From Nitrobacteraceae bacterium AZCC 2146 (GTDB lineage: Bacteria > Pseudomonadota > Alphaproteobacteria > Rhizobiales > Xanthobacteraceae): a DNA stretch of 64,000 nucleotides. The stretch is from assembly GCA_036924855.1 (NCBI GenBank), contig JBAGRP010000001.1, positions 2,356,001-2,420,000 on the forward strand, in the 5' to 3' direction. Every line of letters starts with the position of its first letter. Position 1 is the stretch's first letter. Made by a program: the position numbers and the translations under genes. This document shows positions 26,411 through 35,569 of this stretch, piece by piece. The notes below the pieces were generated by a model. It had not been told where the DNA came from. It did not search any database and saw only the letters and a program-made list of their open reading frames with translations.

Positions 26411-26581
26411 GGCGACCTCCCCCGATGTTTGCGGCCTGATAATTCGCAGGTTGGATAAAGGTTCCGGCAATTGGCTGCCGACAGGCACAGCCCGGCTGCA
26501 TCTGAGACCAGGCCGCTAACGCCGGACCGCGATTCGTGCCATACAGGGCGCCCGTTCGCGCCGATGGATGGTCGAGTTCAC

Positions 26582-27877
26582 ATGCCCGCACCCAAGCCGC
26601 CTGCCTTCGAGACCTTGAGCCTGCATGCCGGACAACATCCGGATTCCCTCACCGGCGCACGCGCCGTGCCGATCTATCAAACCACGTCCTATGTGTTTCA
26701 GGATTCCGATCACGCCGCCGCTTTGTTCAATCTTGAACGCGCCGGCCACATCTATACCCGCATCTCCAATCCAACGACCGCCGTGCTCGAGGAGCGCCTT
26801 GCGGCGCTGGAAGGCGGCGTCGGCGCGATCTGCACCGCCAGCGGCATGGCGGCGCTGCATCTCGCCATCGCAACACTGCTCGGCGCCGGCGATCACATCG
26901 TCGCTTCCTCCTCGCTCTATGGCGGCACCATCAATCTGCTGGCGCATACGCTGCCGCGCTTCGGCATCACCACCAGCTTTGTGAAGCCGCGCGACCTCGG
27001 CGCCTTCCGCGCCGCGATCCAGCCGAACACGCGCCTCGTGATCGGCGAGACCATCGGCAATCCCGGCTTGGAAGTCCTGGACATCCCCGAAGTCGCCGCC
27101 ATCGCGCATGATGCGAAGATCCCGCTGCTGATCGACAACACCTTTGCCACGCCGTATCTCAGCCGGCCGATCGAGTTCGGCGCCGACATCGTGATGAATT
27201 CCGCCACCAAATGGATCGGCGGCCACGGCATCGCGATCGGCGGCGTCATCGTCGATGGCGGCCACTTCGACTGGCATGCGTCCAAAAAATTTCCGGTACT
27301 CACCGAACCCTATGCCGGCTATCACGGCATCGTCTTCGACGAGCAGTTCGGCCCCACGGCCTTCATCATGCGCGCCCGCACCGAAGGCCTGCGCGATTTC
27401 GGCGCCTGTCTCTCGCCGACCAATGCGTTCCAGTTGCTGCAGGGCGTCGAGACCCTGGGCATCCGGATGGAGCGTCATGTCGCCAACACCCATGCGGTGC
27501 TGGCGTTTCTCACAGCGAACAAGGCGGTCGACTGGGTGCTGCATCCCTCGCTGGAAAATCATCCCGACTATGACCTCGCCAAACGGCTGCTGCCGCGCGG
27601 CGCCGGCTCGATCATCTCGTTCGGCATCAAGGGCGGCCGCGCCGCCGGGCGGAAATTCATCGAGTCACTGCGGCTGATCAGCCATCTCGCCAACGTCGGC
27701 GACGCGAAGACGCTTGTCATTCATCCCGCCAGCACCACGCATCAGCAGATGGATGCCGAACAGTTGAAAGCAGCCGGCATCGGCGAAGAGCTGATCCGGC
27801 TGTCGATCGGCATCGAGGCGTCGCAGGATATCATCGATGATCTCGGCCAGGCGTTTCGCCTCTCGCAGAAGGTTTGA
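26582..27877 (+). CDS. metY: O-acetylhomoserine sulfhydrylase (aminocarboxypropyltransferase)
   Basis: 431-aa PLP enzyme of the Cys/Met metabolism family that makes homocysteine (or methionine) from O-acetylhomoserine and a sulfide. The N-terminus FETLSLHAGQHPDSLTGARAVPIYQTTSYVF, the RISNPTTAVLEERLAALEGG segment, and the PLP lysine in MNSATKWIGGHGIAIGG match the family, as does the LSIGIEASQDIIDDLGQAF C-terminus. The ATG at 26582 starts the conserved region. No SAM-II riboswitch is visible upstream. The next gene starts 3 bp after its stop. Confidence 0.94.
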   Translation: MPAPKPPAFETLSLHAGQHPDSLTGARAVPIYQTTSYVFQDSDHAAALFNLERAGHIYTRISNPTTAVLEERLAALEGGVGAICTASGMAALHLAIATLLGAGDHIVASSSLYGGTINLLAHTLPRFGITTSFVKPRDLGAFRAAIQPNTRLVIGETIGNPGLEVLDIPEVAAIAHDAKIPLLIDNTFATPYLSRPIEFGADIVMNSATKWIGGHGIAIGGVIVDGGHFDWHASKKFPVLTEPYAGYHGIVFDEQFGPTAFIMRARTEGLRDFGACLSPTNAFQLLQGVETLGIRMERHVANTHAVLAFLTANKAVDWVLHPSLENHPDYDLAKRLLPRGAGSIISFGIKGGRAAGRKFIESLRLISHLANVGDAKTLVIHPASTTHQQMDAEQLKAAGIGEELIRLSIGIEASQDIIDDLGQAFRLSQKV

Positions 27878-27880
27878 GCG

Positions 27881-28666
27881 ATGCAGATCACAGTCAATGG
27901 CATCGAGACCTTCGTCGCTACCGGCGGCCGCGCCTTCAATCCGGCATTGCCAGTCGTCGTGATGATCCACGGCGCCGGCTTCGATCATTCGACCTGGGCG
28001 CTGCACAGCCGCTGGTTCGCGCATCATGGCTATGCCGTGCTGGCGCCGGATCTGCCGGGCCATGGCCGCTCGTCAGGCGCCCCACTGACAACGATCGCCG
28101 ATCTCGCCGACTGGACCGCGGCGCTGATCGATGCCGCCGGCGCGACAAGTGCGCGACTTATCGGCCATTCGATGGGCTCGCTGATCGCGCTGGAAACCGC
28201 GGCGCGGCATCCGGCCAAGATCACGCGGCTCGATCTGATGGGTACCGCGGCGACGATGACGGTCGGCCCGGACCTGCTGAAGGACGCCGAGGCCAATGCG
28301 CATAGCGCGATCGACATGGTGTCGATCTGGGGCCTCGGCTTTCAGGCCGAACTCGGCGGCAGCCTCGCGCCCGGCCTGTGGATGCATGGCGGCGCGCAGC
28401 GTGTGCTCGAAACCACAAAGCCCGGCGTGCTATTCACCGATCTCGCCGCCTGCAACGCCTATCAGAATGCGCTCGCCGCCGCCGCGCAGATGGCGATTCC
28501 GGTCACGCTCATTCTCGGCGAACGCGACATGATGACTCCCGCGAAGGCCGGCAAGGCGCTGGCCTCGGCGTTACCAAATGCCCGCACGGTGATTCTGCCC
28601 GGCGCCGGCCACATGATGATGGTGGAACGCCCCGACGACGTCCTCGCCGCCTTGCAGGGCGAGTAA
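27881..28666 (+). CDS. Alpha/beta-hydrolase
   Basis: 261-aa alpha/beta-hydrolase, cytoplasmic. Oxyanion-hole region MIHGAGFDHSTWA, nucleophile elbow LIGHSMGSLIALE (Ser within GHSMG), acid in ILGERDMMTPAKAG and catalytic His in LPGAGHMMMVERPDDV form a complete triad. Specificity unknown; the sequence is closest in style to lipase/esterase and MhpC-type enzymes. It is 3 bp from metY, so it is probably cotranscribed with it. Confidence 0.88.
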   Translation: MQITVNGIETFVATGGRAFNPALPVVVMIHGAGFDHSTWALHSRWFAHHGYAVLAPDLPGHGRSSGAPLTTIADLADWTAALIDAAGATSARLIGHSMGSLIALETAARHPAKITRLDLMGTAATMTVGPDLLKDAEANAHSAIDMVSIWGLGFQAELGGSLAPGLWMHGGAQRVLETTKPGVLFTDLAACNAYQNALAAAAQMAIPVTLILGERDMMTPAKAGKALASALPNARTVILPGAGHMMMVERPDDVLAALQGE

Positions 28667-28717
28667 TGCGTCGATGCCAGTTGCGTGACGCCGCGCACTG
28701 TGCTTCCTGTCTATCGT

Positions 28718-28892
28718 CATCGGTGCCTCCGCGAGGAGGTGAAACGGGAATGCGGTGCGGGGATTACTCCCCAATGCCGCGGCTGCCCCCGCAACTGTAA
28801 GCGGCCATTTTCGGTCCATTAAGCCACTGAACCTGCACGCAGGTTCGGGAAGGCGGACCGGGAGAAGACCGCGAGCCAGGAGACCGGCCAGT
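28718..28892 (+). promoter_or_regulatory. Cobalamin (B12) riboswitch upstream of btuB
   Basis: Adenosylcobalamin-responsive leader. The 5' part GGTGCCTCCGCGAGGAGG then TGAAACGGGAA, the core GCCGCGGCTGCCCCCGCAACTGTAA, the GCCACTG segment at 28823-28829, GGGAAGGC and the B12 box GCGAGCCAGGAGACCGGC at 28871-28888 are all present in order. It ends about 45 bp before the btuB ATG, so ligand binding would block expression of the uptake genes when B12 is plentiful. Confidence 0.95.
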
Positions 28893-28937
28893 GACTCATT
28901 TCAACTCGTTCGACGGTGGGTCGACGGAAGGGGTCCT

Positions 28938-30914
28938 ATGGCTATCCGGAATCTTGCTGCCGGTACGGCAGCCGTGTTTGCTTTCTCCTGCTACAATGGC
29001 GCCGCGCGCGCCCAGTCCAGTCCCGAAAAACTGCCAGACCTCGTGGTCACGGCCGACCGAACCTCCGAGCCGATCAGCAAGTCCGGCAGCGCCATCAGCG
29101 TTGTCAGCGCCGAGACGATTGCAACCAGCAATCCCGGCTCGCTGGTCGATGCGCTGCGCACCGTCCCCGGCCTCGACATTACCGAAACCGGCGGCCCCGG
29201 CTCGACCACCAATATCCGTTTGCGCGGCGGCAACACCGGCCAGACGCTGGTGATGATCGACGGCATCCGCATCAACGATCCCACCGCCGCGAGCGGCGAC
29301 TACGATTTCGCGATGTTCGCGCCGTCGGCGATCGAACGCATCGAAGTGCTGAAGGGGCCGCAAAGCGCGCTCTACGGTTCCGATGCGATGACTGGCGTCG
29401 TCAACATCATTACCACGAAGGGCAGCGGCCCGGCGCAGTTCAACGTGCGCACCGAGGGCGGCAGCTACGGAACCGCCTCGACCAGCGGCTCGCTGACCGG
29501 TTCGACGGGCCCATGGTCCTACGCCTTCACCGGCAGCGGCCAGCACAGCAACGGTTTTTCGCGCTTCGGCTACCGCATTCCGGCGCTCGAAGCCAAGTTT
29601 CCAAATCTTGAACGCGACGGCTTTGATCGCGTCGGTGGCTCAGCGCGGATAGGCTACGACGCAGGTGAAGGCGTGAAGCTGGAATCCGGCATCCTGTCGT
29701 CATTCACACGATCCGCTTACGACAACGCTGTGTATAGCGCGACCTCAACCAAGCCGCAGTTCCCCGACACACCCAATACGGCCACGCGTCAGCTTGACCA
29801 GGTGTGGGGGAAGGCCACGTTCGATAGCTTGAACGGCGTGCTGACCCATGAAGTCAGCGTCTTCGACACCCACATCGAACGCACCTTCAATGAAACGACC
29901 TACACGACCAATACGCTACCAGCGAATACGAAGGTCGTCGCGTCGAGCTACATCGGCAACAGTATCGGCGCGGAATACCAGGGCACGCTCAAGCTGGGAC
30001 CAGCGGGATTGCTGGTTTATGGCACCAAGACCCAGCACGAGACGGCAGATATTTCGCAGACCAATCTCCTACCGTTGCCTGGTCCGGCGACGCCACAACT
30101 CAACAAATCGCAGGAAACCAACGCCCTGTTCGCACTCTGGCAACTTCCGATCGGTGAACGGCTGAGCGTCACCGTTGGCGGCCGCATCGATGACGTCGTG
30201 GATGTGGCCCGGTTCGAGACATGGCGCACGACCGCCGCCTACAATATCGCTGAAACCGGGACCAAGTTGCACGCCAGCGCCGGAACCGGCGCAAAGGCTC
30301 CGACGCTTTTTCAGCTCTACTCGCCAGTTAACGGCAATCCCGCGCTCACTCCCGAGGAAAGCTTCGGCTACGACGCCGGCATCGACCAGTCGTTCTTCAA
30401 TGGCCGGGCCGTGCTGTCGATCACCGCATTTGAAAACAAGTTCAGCAATCTCATCAACTTCACCACCGACAGTGCCCATCCGCTCGGGTACTACGTCAAC
30501 GTCGCGCGCGCCGAGACCAGTGGTTTGGAAGTCGGGTCGACCATCGATATCCTGCCCGGACTGCTGAAATTCAACGCAGCTTACACCTATCTCCACGCCA
30601 TCGATCTTTCGAACGGCGCCATCCTCGCGCGGCGGCCGAAAAACCTGGCCCGCTTTGCGCTGACAATTACGCCTACCGACAAATGGCTGATCGAACCGCG
30701 GGTCACGACCGTGTCGAAACGCTTCAGCAGCGCCAACCAGATCGGCCAGGTCGATGCCTATACCCGCGTCGACCTCTATACCGAGTACAAGATCGCCCCC
30801 AACTGGAAGGTGTTTGCCCGCGGCGAGAACATCCTGAACGAACATTATCAGGAGGTTCTCAATTTCGGCACCACGGGTCCTGCCGCTTACGCAGGATTCA
30901 ACGCCACATGGTGA
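28938..30914 (+). CDS. btuB: TonB-dependent outer-membrane cobalamin receptor
   Basis: 658-aa outer-membrane beta-barrel receptor. The ATG at 28938 begins a signal peptide (MAIRNLAAGTAAVFAFSCYN, cleavage near ARAQS); the mature N-terminus has a TonB box-like PDLVVTADR. The plug includes LVDALRTVPGLDITETGGPGSTTNIRLRGGNTGQTLVMIDGIRINDP and IERIEVLKGPQSALYGSDAMTGVVNIIT. The barrel ends in an aromatic C-terminus (AYAGFNATW). The B12 riboswitch directly upstream identifies cobalamin as the ligand. Confidence 0.94.
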   Translation: MAIRNLAAGTAAVFAFSCYNGAARAQSSPEKLPDLVVTADRTSEPISKSGSAISVVSAETIATSNPGSLVDALRTVPGLDITETGGPGSTTNIRLRGGNTGQTLVMIDGIRINDPTAASGDYDFAMFAPSAIERIEVLKGPQSALYGSDAMTGVVNIITTKGSGPAQFNVRTEGGSYGTASTSGSLTGSTGPWSYAFTGSGQHSNGFSRFGYRIPALEAKFPNLERDGFDRVGGSARIGYDAGEGVKLESGILSSFTRSAYDNAVYSATSTKPQFPDTPNTATRQLDQVWGKATFDSLNGVLTHEVSVFDTHIERTFNETTYTTNTLPANTKVVASSYIGNSIGAEYQGTLKLGPAGLLVYGTKTQHETADISQTNLLPLPGPATPQLNKSQETNALFALWQLPIGERLSVTVGGRIDDVVDVARFETWRTTAAYNIAETGTKLHASAGTGAKAPTLFQLYSPVNGNPALTPEESFGYDAGIDQSFFNGRAVLSITAFENKFSNLINFTTDSAHPLGYYVNVARAETSGLEVGSTIDILPGLLKFNAAYTYLHAIDLSNGAILARRPKNLARFALTITPTDKWLIEPRVTTVSKRFSSANQIGQVDAYTRVDLYTEYKIAPNWKVFARGENILNEHYQEVLNFGTTGPAAYAGFNATW

Positions 30915-31936
30915 TATCAGCTCCATCAGCACGGCGTCCGGTGATCGCGACCACCATCGCGCTCGCCGTGCTGGTGGCGCTGCTGGCGCTGGGCTCGCTC
31001 GGCACTGGCCCTGTCAAGCTGTCGCCGGTCACCGTTCTTGACGCGCTGTTCGGCGGCGGCAGCGACGTGCAGCAGACCATCGTGCGCGAAATCCGTCTGC
31101 CGCGCGCGATCCTCGGCCTCGCGATCGGCGCCATTCTGGGACTGTCCGGCGCGGCGCTGCAGGGCCTGCTACGCAATCCCCTCGCCTCGCCGTCGCTGTT
31201 CGGCGCGCCGCAATCCGCGGCGTTCGGCGCGGTGCTGATCATCGCGCTCGGCTGGGCCGACGTCCGTTCATGGGCGCTGCCGGTCGCCGGCATCACCATG
31301 GCATTCACCTCGGTATTCGTGCTGCTGAGCATTGCCGGACGCAGCGCCGGGCTGCTGCTGCTGATCCTTGCCGGGCTTGCGATCTCCAGCCTTGCGGGGG
31401 CCGCGACCTCCCTGGTGATGAACCTGTCGGCCAATCCATTCGCCGCCCTCGAAATCGCGTTCTGGCTGCTGGGATCGCTGGAGGACCGCAGTTTTCGCCA
31501 TGTCACGCTGGCGCTGCCGTTCATCACCGCCGGCGCGATATTGCTGATGAGTCAGCGCAGCGCCTTCCGCGCGCTGAGCCTCGGCGAGGAGACCGCACAG
31601 AGCCTCGGCGTCGATGTCAGCCGATTGAGATTGCTGGTGATTATCGGCGTCGCGCTTGGCGTCGGCGGCGCCGTCGCCGTCACCGGCACCATCGGTTTCA
31701 TCGGTCTCGTTGCGCCGCATCTGATGCGGCCGTTGATCGGTCATGATCCCACGCGTCTATTGGTGCCAAGCGCACTGACCGGCTCCGCACTGCTGCTTGC
31801 CGCTGACATCGCGGTGCGTATCATTCCGTCGACCACCGACATCAAGGTCGGCGTGCTGACCTCGATCATCGGCGTGCCGTTCTTCCTCTATCTGATCGTG
31901 CGCGAACGCCGCGCACTGGGAGGAGGCATTGCATGA
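30908..31936 (+). CDS. btuC: Cobalamin ABC importer permease
   Basis: 342-aa FecCD/BtuC-type permease with about ten hydrophobic helices. Family motifs are IRLPRAILGLAIGAILGLSGAALQGLLRNPLASPSLFG, ALSLGEETAQSLGVDVSRLR, VTGTIGFIGLVAPHLMRPLIGHDPTRLLVPSALTGS and FFLYLIVRERR. The start overlaps the btuB stop (ATGGTGA) by 7 bp, and the end overlaps btuD by 4 bp. It moves cobalamin across the inner membrane with BtuD and BtuF. Confidence 0.94.
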   Translation: MVISAPSARRPVIATTIALAVLVALLALGSLGTGPVKLSPVTVLDALFGGGSDVQQTIVREIRLPRAILGLAIGAILGLSGAALQGLLRNPLASPSLFGAPQSAAFGAVLIIALGWADVRSWALPVAGITMAFTSVFVLLSIAGRSAGLLLLILAGLAISSLAGAATSLVMNLSANPFAALEIAFWLLGSLEDRSFRHVTLALPFITAGAILLMSQRSAFRALSLGEETAQSLGVDVSRLRLLVIIGVALGVGGAVAVTGTIGFIGLVAPHLMRPLIGHDPTRLLVPSALTGSALLLAADIAVRIIPSTTDIKVGVLTSIIGVPFFLYLIVRERRALGGGIA

Positions 31937-32715
31937 GCGATCAGGCGCTACTTACCGCGAACCATCTCGACGTAACGCTGTCCGGCCGTGCCGTACTGCA
32001 GGACGTATCGCTTTCACTTCAACGCCGGCATCTGGTCGCGCTGGTCGGGCCGAACGGCGCCGGCAAGACCACGCTGTTGCGCGCGCTGGCGGGATTGCAG
32101 CCATCGAGCGGCGCGGTCCATGTGGGTGGCGAGGTGCTGTCATCCCTGTCGCTGCGCGAACGCGCCAAACGGTTCGGCTATCTGCCGCAAGGCCACGTCG
32201 TGCACTGGCCGCTCGATGTGAAGGATGTCGTCGCGCTCGGCCGTTATCCGCATGGCGGCACCGACCCGGGACGGCTTTCGCCGGCAGACGAAGCCGCGGT
32301 GCTGCGCGCGATGCAGGCCACTGACGTGATGCCGTTCGCGGCGCGCCGCGTCACTGAACTGTCCGGCGGCGAACGCAGCCGCGTGGCGCTGGCGCGCGTG
32401 CTGGCGGTGGAAGCGCCGATCGTGCTGGCTGACGAGCCGACCGCCTCGCTCGATCCGCGCCACCAGATCGACGTGATGAAGAAGCTGCGCGATGTCGCCG
32501 ACAGCGGCGTGCTGGTGATCGTGGTGACCCATGATCTTGGTCTCGCCGCCCGCTTCGCCGATACCGTGCTGGTGATGTCGGAGGGCCGCCTCGTCGCGCA
32601 TGGCTCGCCAGCCGACGCATTGTCGAACCAGATCATGGCAGACGTGTTCCGGATATCAGCCTATCGCGCCGACTATCAAAGCGAGACCGTGATCCTGCCT
32701 TGGGCGGGGATTTGA
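31933..32715 (+). CDS. btuD: Cobalamin ABC importer ATP-binding protein
   Basis: 260-aa ATPase of the FepC/BtuD class. Walker A GPNGAGKTT, Q-loop near FGYLPQGHVVHWPLDV, signature LSGGERSR, Walker B IVLADEPTASLD and the H-loop VVTHDLGLAARFAD are intact. The ATG overlaps the btuC stop in ATGA, which fixes the start. Downstream lies cobC on the opposite strand, 15 bp from its stop. Confidence 0.94.
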   Translation: MSDQALLTANHLDVTLSGRAVLQDVSLSLQRRHLVALVGPNGAGKTTLLRALAGLQPSSGAVHVGGEVLSSLSLRERAKRFGYLPQGHVVHWPLDVKDVVALGRYPHGGTDPGRLSPADEAAVLRAMQATDVMPFAARRVTELSGGERSRVALARVLAVEAPIVLADEPTASLDPRHQIDVMKKLRDVADSGVLVIVVTHDLGLAARFADTVLVMSEGRLVAHGSPADALSNQIMADVFRISAYRADYQSETVILPWAGI

Positions 32716-32730
32716 TCGATGTCCGGGTCA

Positions 32731-33720
32731 TTAGCCCAGCGTCAGCGCGGCAGCCAATCGATCCAGCGCGGCCTCGTCCGGCGGCAGGCCGAAACGCAGA
32801 AGATCGTCGGCGAAATCGAAGCTGCGGCACCAGATATGCTTTCGCGCCAGAACGGCGTGCAGCTTCAATGCATCGCAATGGCGCGCCAGCCTGAACAGGG
32901 ACGTGCCGCCGCCAATCTCAAAACCGGTTTCTATCAGGACATTGTCGAGCCTGTTCGCCTGCTGTATCAGCGCATCGCGTGCGCGGTCCGCCCAGGCCTG
33001 ATCGCGCAGCGCCGCGGCGCCAATGTGAAGCGCGGGGCCGGAGCAAGCCCATGGACCGAGCGCGGTTGCGACGCGCTGCGCGATATCCGGTGCTCCAATC
33101 GCGAAACCGAGCCGCAATCCGGCAAGGCCATAGAATTTGCCGAACGAGCGCAGGATGACGACGGGCAGGTCCTCGCACAACGCAACGGCGCTGATCGCCG
33201 GATCGAGATCGGCAAAGGCCTCGTCGATCACAAGCCAGCCGCCGCGATGTTGCAGCGTCGCCGCGATATCAGCGAGCGTGGCGTGGTCGGCGATGCGGCC
33301 ATCGGGGTTGTTGGGGTTGACGATCACGGCATGAACGGCGAGTTCGGGCAATTCGCTGAGATCCGTGATCGTGATAACGTCGTGGCCGGCATTGCGCCAG
33401 GCCGGCGCGTGTTCGTTATAGGTCGGGCCGACGATGGCAACAGGTCCGGGCGAAGCAAGATGGGGCAGCCACTGGATCAGCGTCTGTGTGCCGGCAGCGG
33501 CGACGATGTCGGTGCGATCCGGCACACGATAGGCGCTTCGCGCAGCGGCGAGCAGCGCTGCTTCGTCCGCGCGCACCGGCAGTCGCTGCCAGACAAGGTC
33601 GGGCAATTCAGCAGAAATCGGCCACGGCCACGGATTAATCCCGGTCGAGAGGTCAAGCCACGCCTCCGGCGCGCCGCCGTAACGCGTCATTGCTTCGGTG
33701 AGATCGCCGCCATGCTTCAT
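32731..33720 (-). CDS. cobC: L-threonine-O-3-phosphate decarboxylase (cobalamin side arm)
   Basis: 329-aa PLP enzyme of fold type I that supplies aminopropanol phosphate (CobC in Pseudomonas denitrificans, CobD in Salmonella naming). Motifs are HGGDLTEAMTRYGG, LDLSTGINPWPWP, VVNPNNPDGR (reads AVIVNPNNPDG) and the PLP-binding Lys195 in RSFGKFYGLAGLRLGF. It stands alone on the minus strand between btuD and btuF. Its start codon region overlaps that of btuF, so the two transcripts begin face to face. Confidence 0.92.
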   Translation of the reverse strand: MKHGGDLTEAMTRYGGAPEAWLDLSTGINPWPWPISAELPDLVWQRLPVRADEAALLAAARSAYRVPDRTDIVAAAGTQTLIQWLPHLASPGPVAIVGPTYNEHAPAWRNAGHDVITITDLSELPELAVHAVIVNPNNPDGRIADHATLADIAATLQHRGGWLVIDEAFADLDPAISAVALCEDLPVVILRSFGKFYGLAGLRLGFAIGAPDIAQRVATALGPWACSGPALHIGAAALRDQAWADRARDALIQQANRLDNVLIETGFEIGGGTSLFRLARHCDALKLHAVLARKHIWCRSFDFADDLLRFGLPPDEAALDRLAAALTLG

Positions 33721-33729
33721 GTCAGCTTC

Positions 33730-34596
33730 ATGCCATCATCCGCGTCAAAGCGCGAGGGGGTGCGGCGCCTGTTGGCAGCGCTGGCGATGACGCTCGGCAT
33801 CGGAACGGCCAATGCAGGGTACGCCGCCGAGCCACCGCGCATCGCCTCGATCAACCTGTGCACCGATCAATTGCTGATGACGCTGGCCGATCCCGCGCAG
33901 ATTCTGGGCCTCAGCCCCTATGCCCGCGATGCCACCCGCTCTTGGGATGCCGCAAAGGCCGCGCAATTTCCGCTGCTGTCTGGCGAGGCCGAGGATGTGC
34001 TGGTGCTGCAGCCGGACATCGTCGTATCCGGCCGCTACACCAAGCGCGCGACGCGCGAATTGCTCAAGGACAAAGGGCTGCGCGTTGCCGAGTTCGACGT
34101 GCCGCGTTCGATGGAGGATGTCAAAAAACAGATTCGGCGAATGGGCGATCTGGTGCAGCATCCCGATCGCGCCGAAGCGGAAGTCGTGCGGCTGGAAGCG
34201 GCCATTGCCCGCACACGGGAAGTCGCCGCGCGAAAACGCTATCGCGTGCTGGCATTGTCGCGGCGTGGCTGGGTTTCGGGCAGCGACAGCCTCACCGGCG
34301 CATTGCTGGCGACTGTCGGACTTGACAGTGCCGCGCGTGATCTCGGCCTCAAGCTCGGTGGCTACGCATCGCTGGAAGCCATCGTCAGCCTGAAGCCTGA
34401 TTTCCTGCTGCTCTCCGAAGGCAGCAATTTTGCCGAGGACGAAGGCCGCGCCTTTCTGCTGCATCCAGCGTTGCAGCGCTTCTATCCCGCATCGAAACGC
34501 CTCGTGATTCCGGAAAAGCTGATCAATTGCGGCGGGCCGATGCTGTCGGAAGCGCTGGACAGGCTGGCCTCGGAACTCGAGCGTGTGGAGCGCTGA
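33730..34596 (+). CDS. btuF: Cobalamin-type periplasmic binding protein
   Basis: Periplasmic binding protein of the BtuF/FhuD (helical-backbone, type III) class, 288 aa. The signal peptide ends near GTANAGYAAE and the mature start is PPRIASINLCTDQLLMTLADPAQILGLSPYA, with VLVLQPDIVVSGRYT and PDFLLLSEGS. The ATG at 33730 is preferred; one at 33712 would place the start inside the cobC coding region. The long open frame reading through from 32719 is antisense to cobC. It completes the btuBCDF uptake set although cobC is inserted between. Confidence 0.88.
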   Translation: MPSSASKREGVRRLLAALAMTLGIGTANAGYAAEPPRIASINLCTDQLLMTLADPAQILGLSPYARDATRSWDAAKAAQFPLLSGEAEDVLVLQPDIVVSGRYTKRATRELLKDKGLRVAEFDVPRSMEDVKKQIRRMGDLVQHPDRAEAEVVRLEAAIARTREVAARKRYRVLALSRRGWVSGSDSLTGALLATVGLDSAARDLGLKLGGYASLEAIVSLKPDFLLLSEGSNFAEDEGRAFLLHPALQRFYPASKRLVIPEKLINCGGPMLSEALDRLASELERVER

Positions 34597-34597
34597 G

Positions 34598-35569
34598 GTG
34601 CAGATAGCCGACGACATGATGTTAGTTGTCGTCGCGGCGATTGTTTTCGATGCGGTGATCGGCGATCCCGATTTTATCTGGCGGCGCGTGCCGCATCCGG
34701 TGGTGTGGATCGGCAATGCTATCGGATTCCTGGAGCGGACGCTCAATCGCACGGACTGGTCGCCCCAACAGCGGAAAATCGCTGGGGTTGGCACCGTGAT
34801 TTTACTAGTTGCCGGCGCCGTAATCATTGGCTTATTGCTTGAGAAAATCTTGCGGCAAAGCTGGTCCGGAATTGCGGCAGAGGGCCTCCTGGCTTCCGCG
34901 CTGCTCGCGCAGCGCAGCCTGTACCAGCACGTCGCCCGTGTCCGCGTCGCCTTCGCCGAGGGCGGCCTTGTTGCCGCGCGGAAGGCTGTGGCGATGATCG
35001 TCGGGCGCGATCCGGAGCAACTCGATGAAGCAGCTGTGTCGCGCGCGGCGATCGAATCGACAGCCGAGAATTTTTCCGACGGCATCGTCGCGCCCATCTT
35101 CTGGCTGGCGCTGCTCGGCCTGCCCGGCCTGATCGCCTACAAGGCCATCAACACCGCCGATTCGATGATCGGACATCGCTCTCAGCGCTATGAATCCTTC
35201 GGCTGGGCGGCGGCGCGGCTCGACGATCTCGTCAATCTCATTCCGGCGCGAATATCCGGCCTGCTGATCGCGCTCGTCGCGCCGATCGTCCATGGATCGA
35301 TGGCGACGTCATTCAACGTCATGCTGCGCGATGCGCCAAAGCATCGCTCGCCGAACGCCGGTTGGCCGGAAAGCGCCATGGCCGGCGCCCTGGGCATCGC
35401 GCTGGCCGGGCCGCGGCGCTATGCCGAAGGCGAAGTGAACGATCCCTTCCTCAACGCCGACGCGCGCAAGGACGCGACGCCGAACGATATCGGCCACGCG
35501 CTCGATCTGTTCGTGGCGGCCTGTCTGCTGCAGGCGGCGGTCTATGCCGCGCTGGCGCTGGTGCTCTGA
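34598..35569 (+). CDS. cobD: Adenosylcobinamide-phosphate synthase
   Basis: Integral-membrane enzyme (CobD in P. denitrificans, CbiB in Salmonella) that attaches the aminopropanol arm to adenosylcobyric acid, about 323 aa. The family start [31 protein letters not shown] is plain, and [38 protein letters not shown] and [20 protein letters not shown] follow. The GTG at 34598 has GGAG 7 bp upstream; GTG at 34583 or ATG at 34616 are alternatives. It follows btuF closely and may be cotranscribed with it. Confidence 0.92.
   Translation: MQIADDMMLVVVAAIVFDAVIGDPDFIWRRVPHPVVWIGNAIGFLERTLNRTDWSPQQRKIAGVGTVILLVAGAVIIGLLLEKILRQSWSGIAAEGLLASALLAQRSLYQHVARVRVAFAEGGLVAARKAVAMIVGRDPEQLDEAAVSRAAIESTAENFSDGIVAPIFWLALLGLPGLIAYKAINTADSMIGHRSQRYESFGWAAARLDDLVNLIPARISGLLIALVAPIVHGSMATSFNVMLRDAPKHRSPNAGWPESAMAGALGIALAGPRRYAEGEVNDPFLNADARKDATPNDIGHALDLFVAACLLQAAVYAALALVL

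Noticed and set aside
26411..26581. SAM-II riboswitch before metY
   Set aside because: The conserved SAM-II elements (e.g. the TCGCTAAAGC end) are not found.
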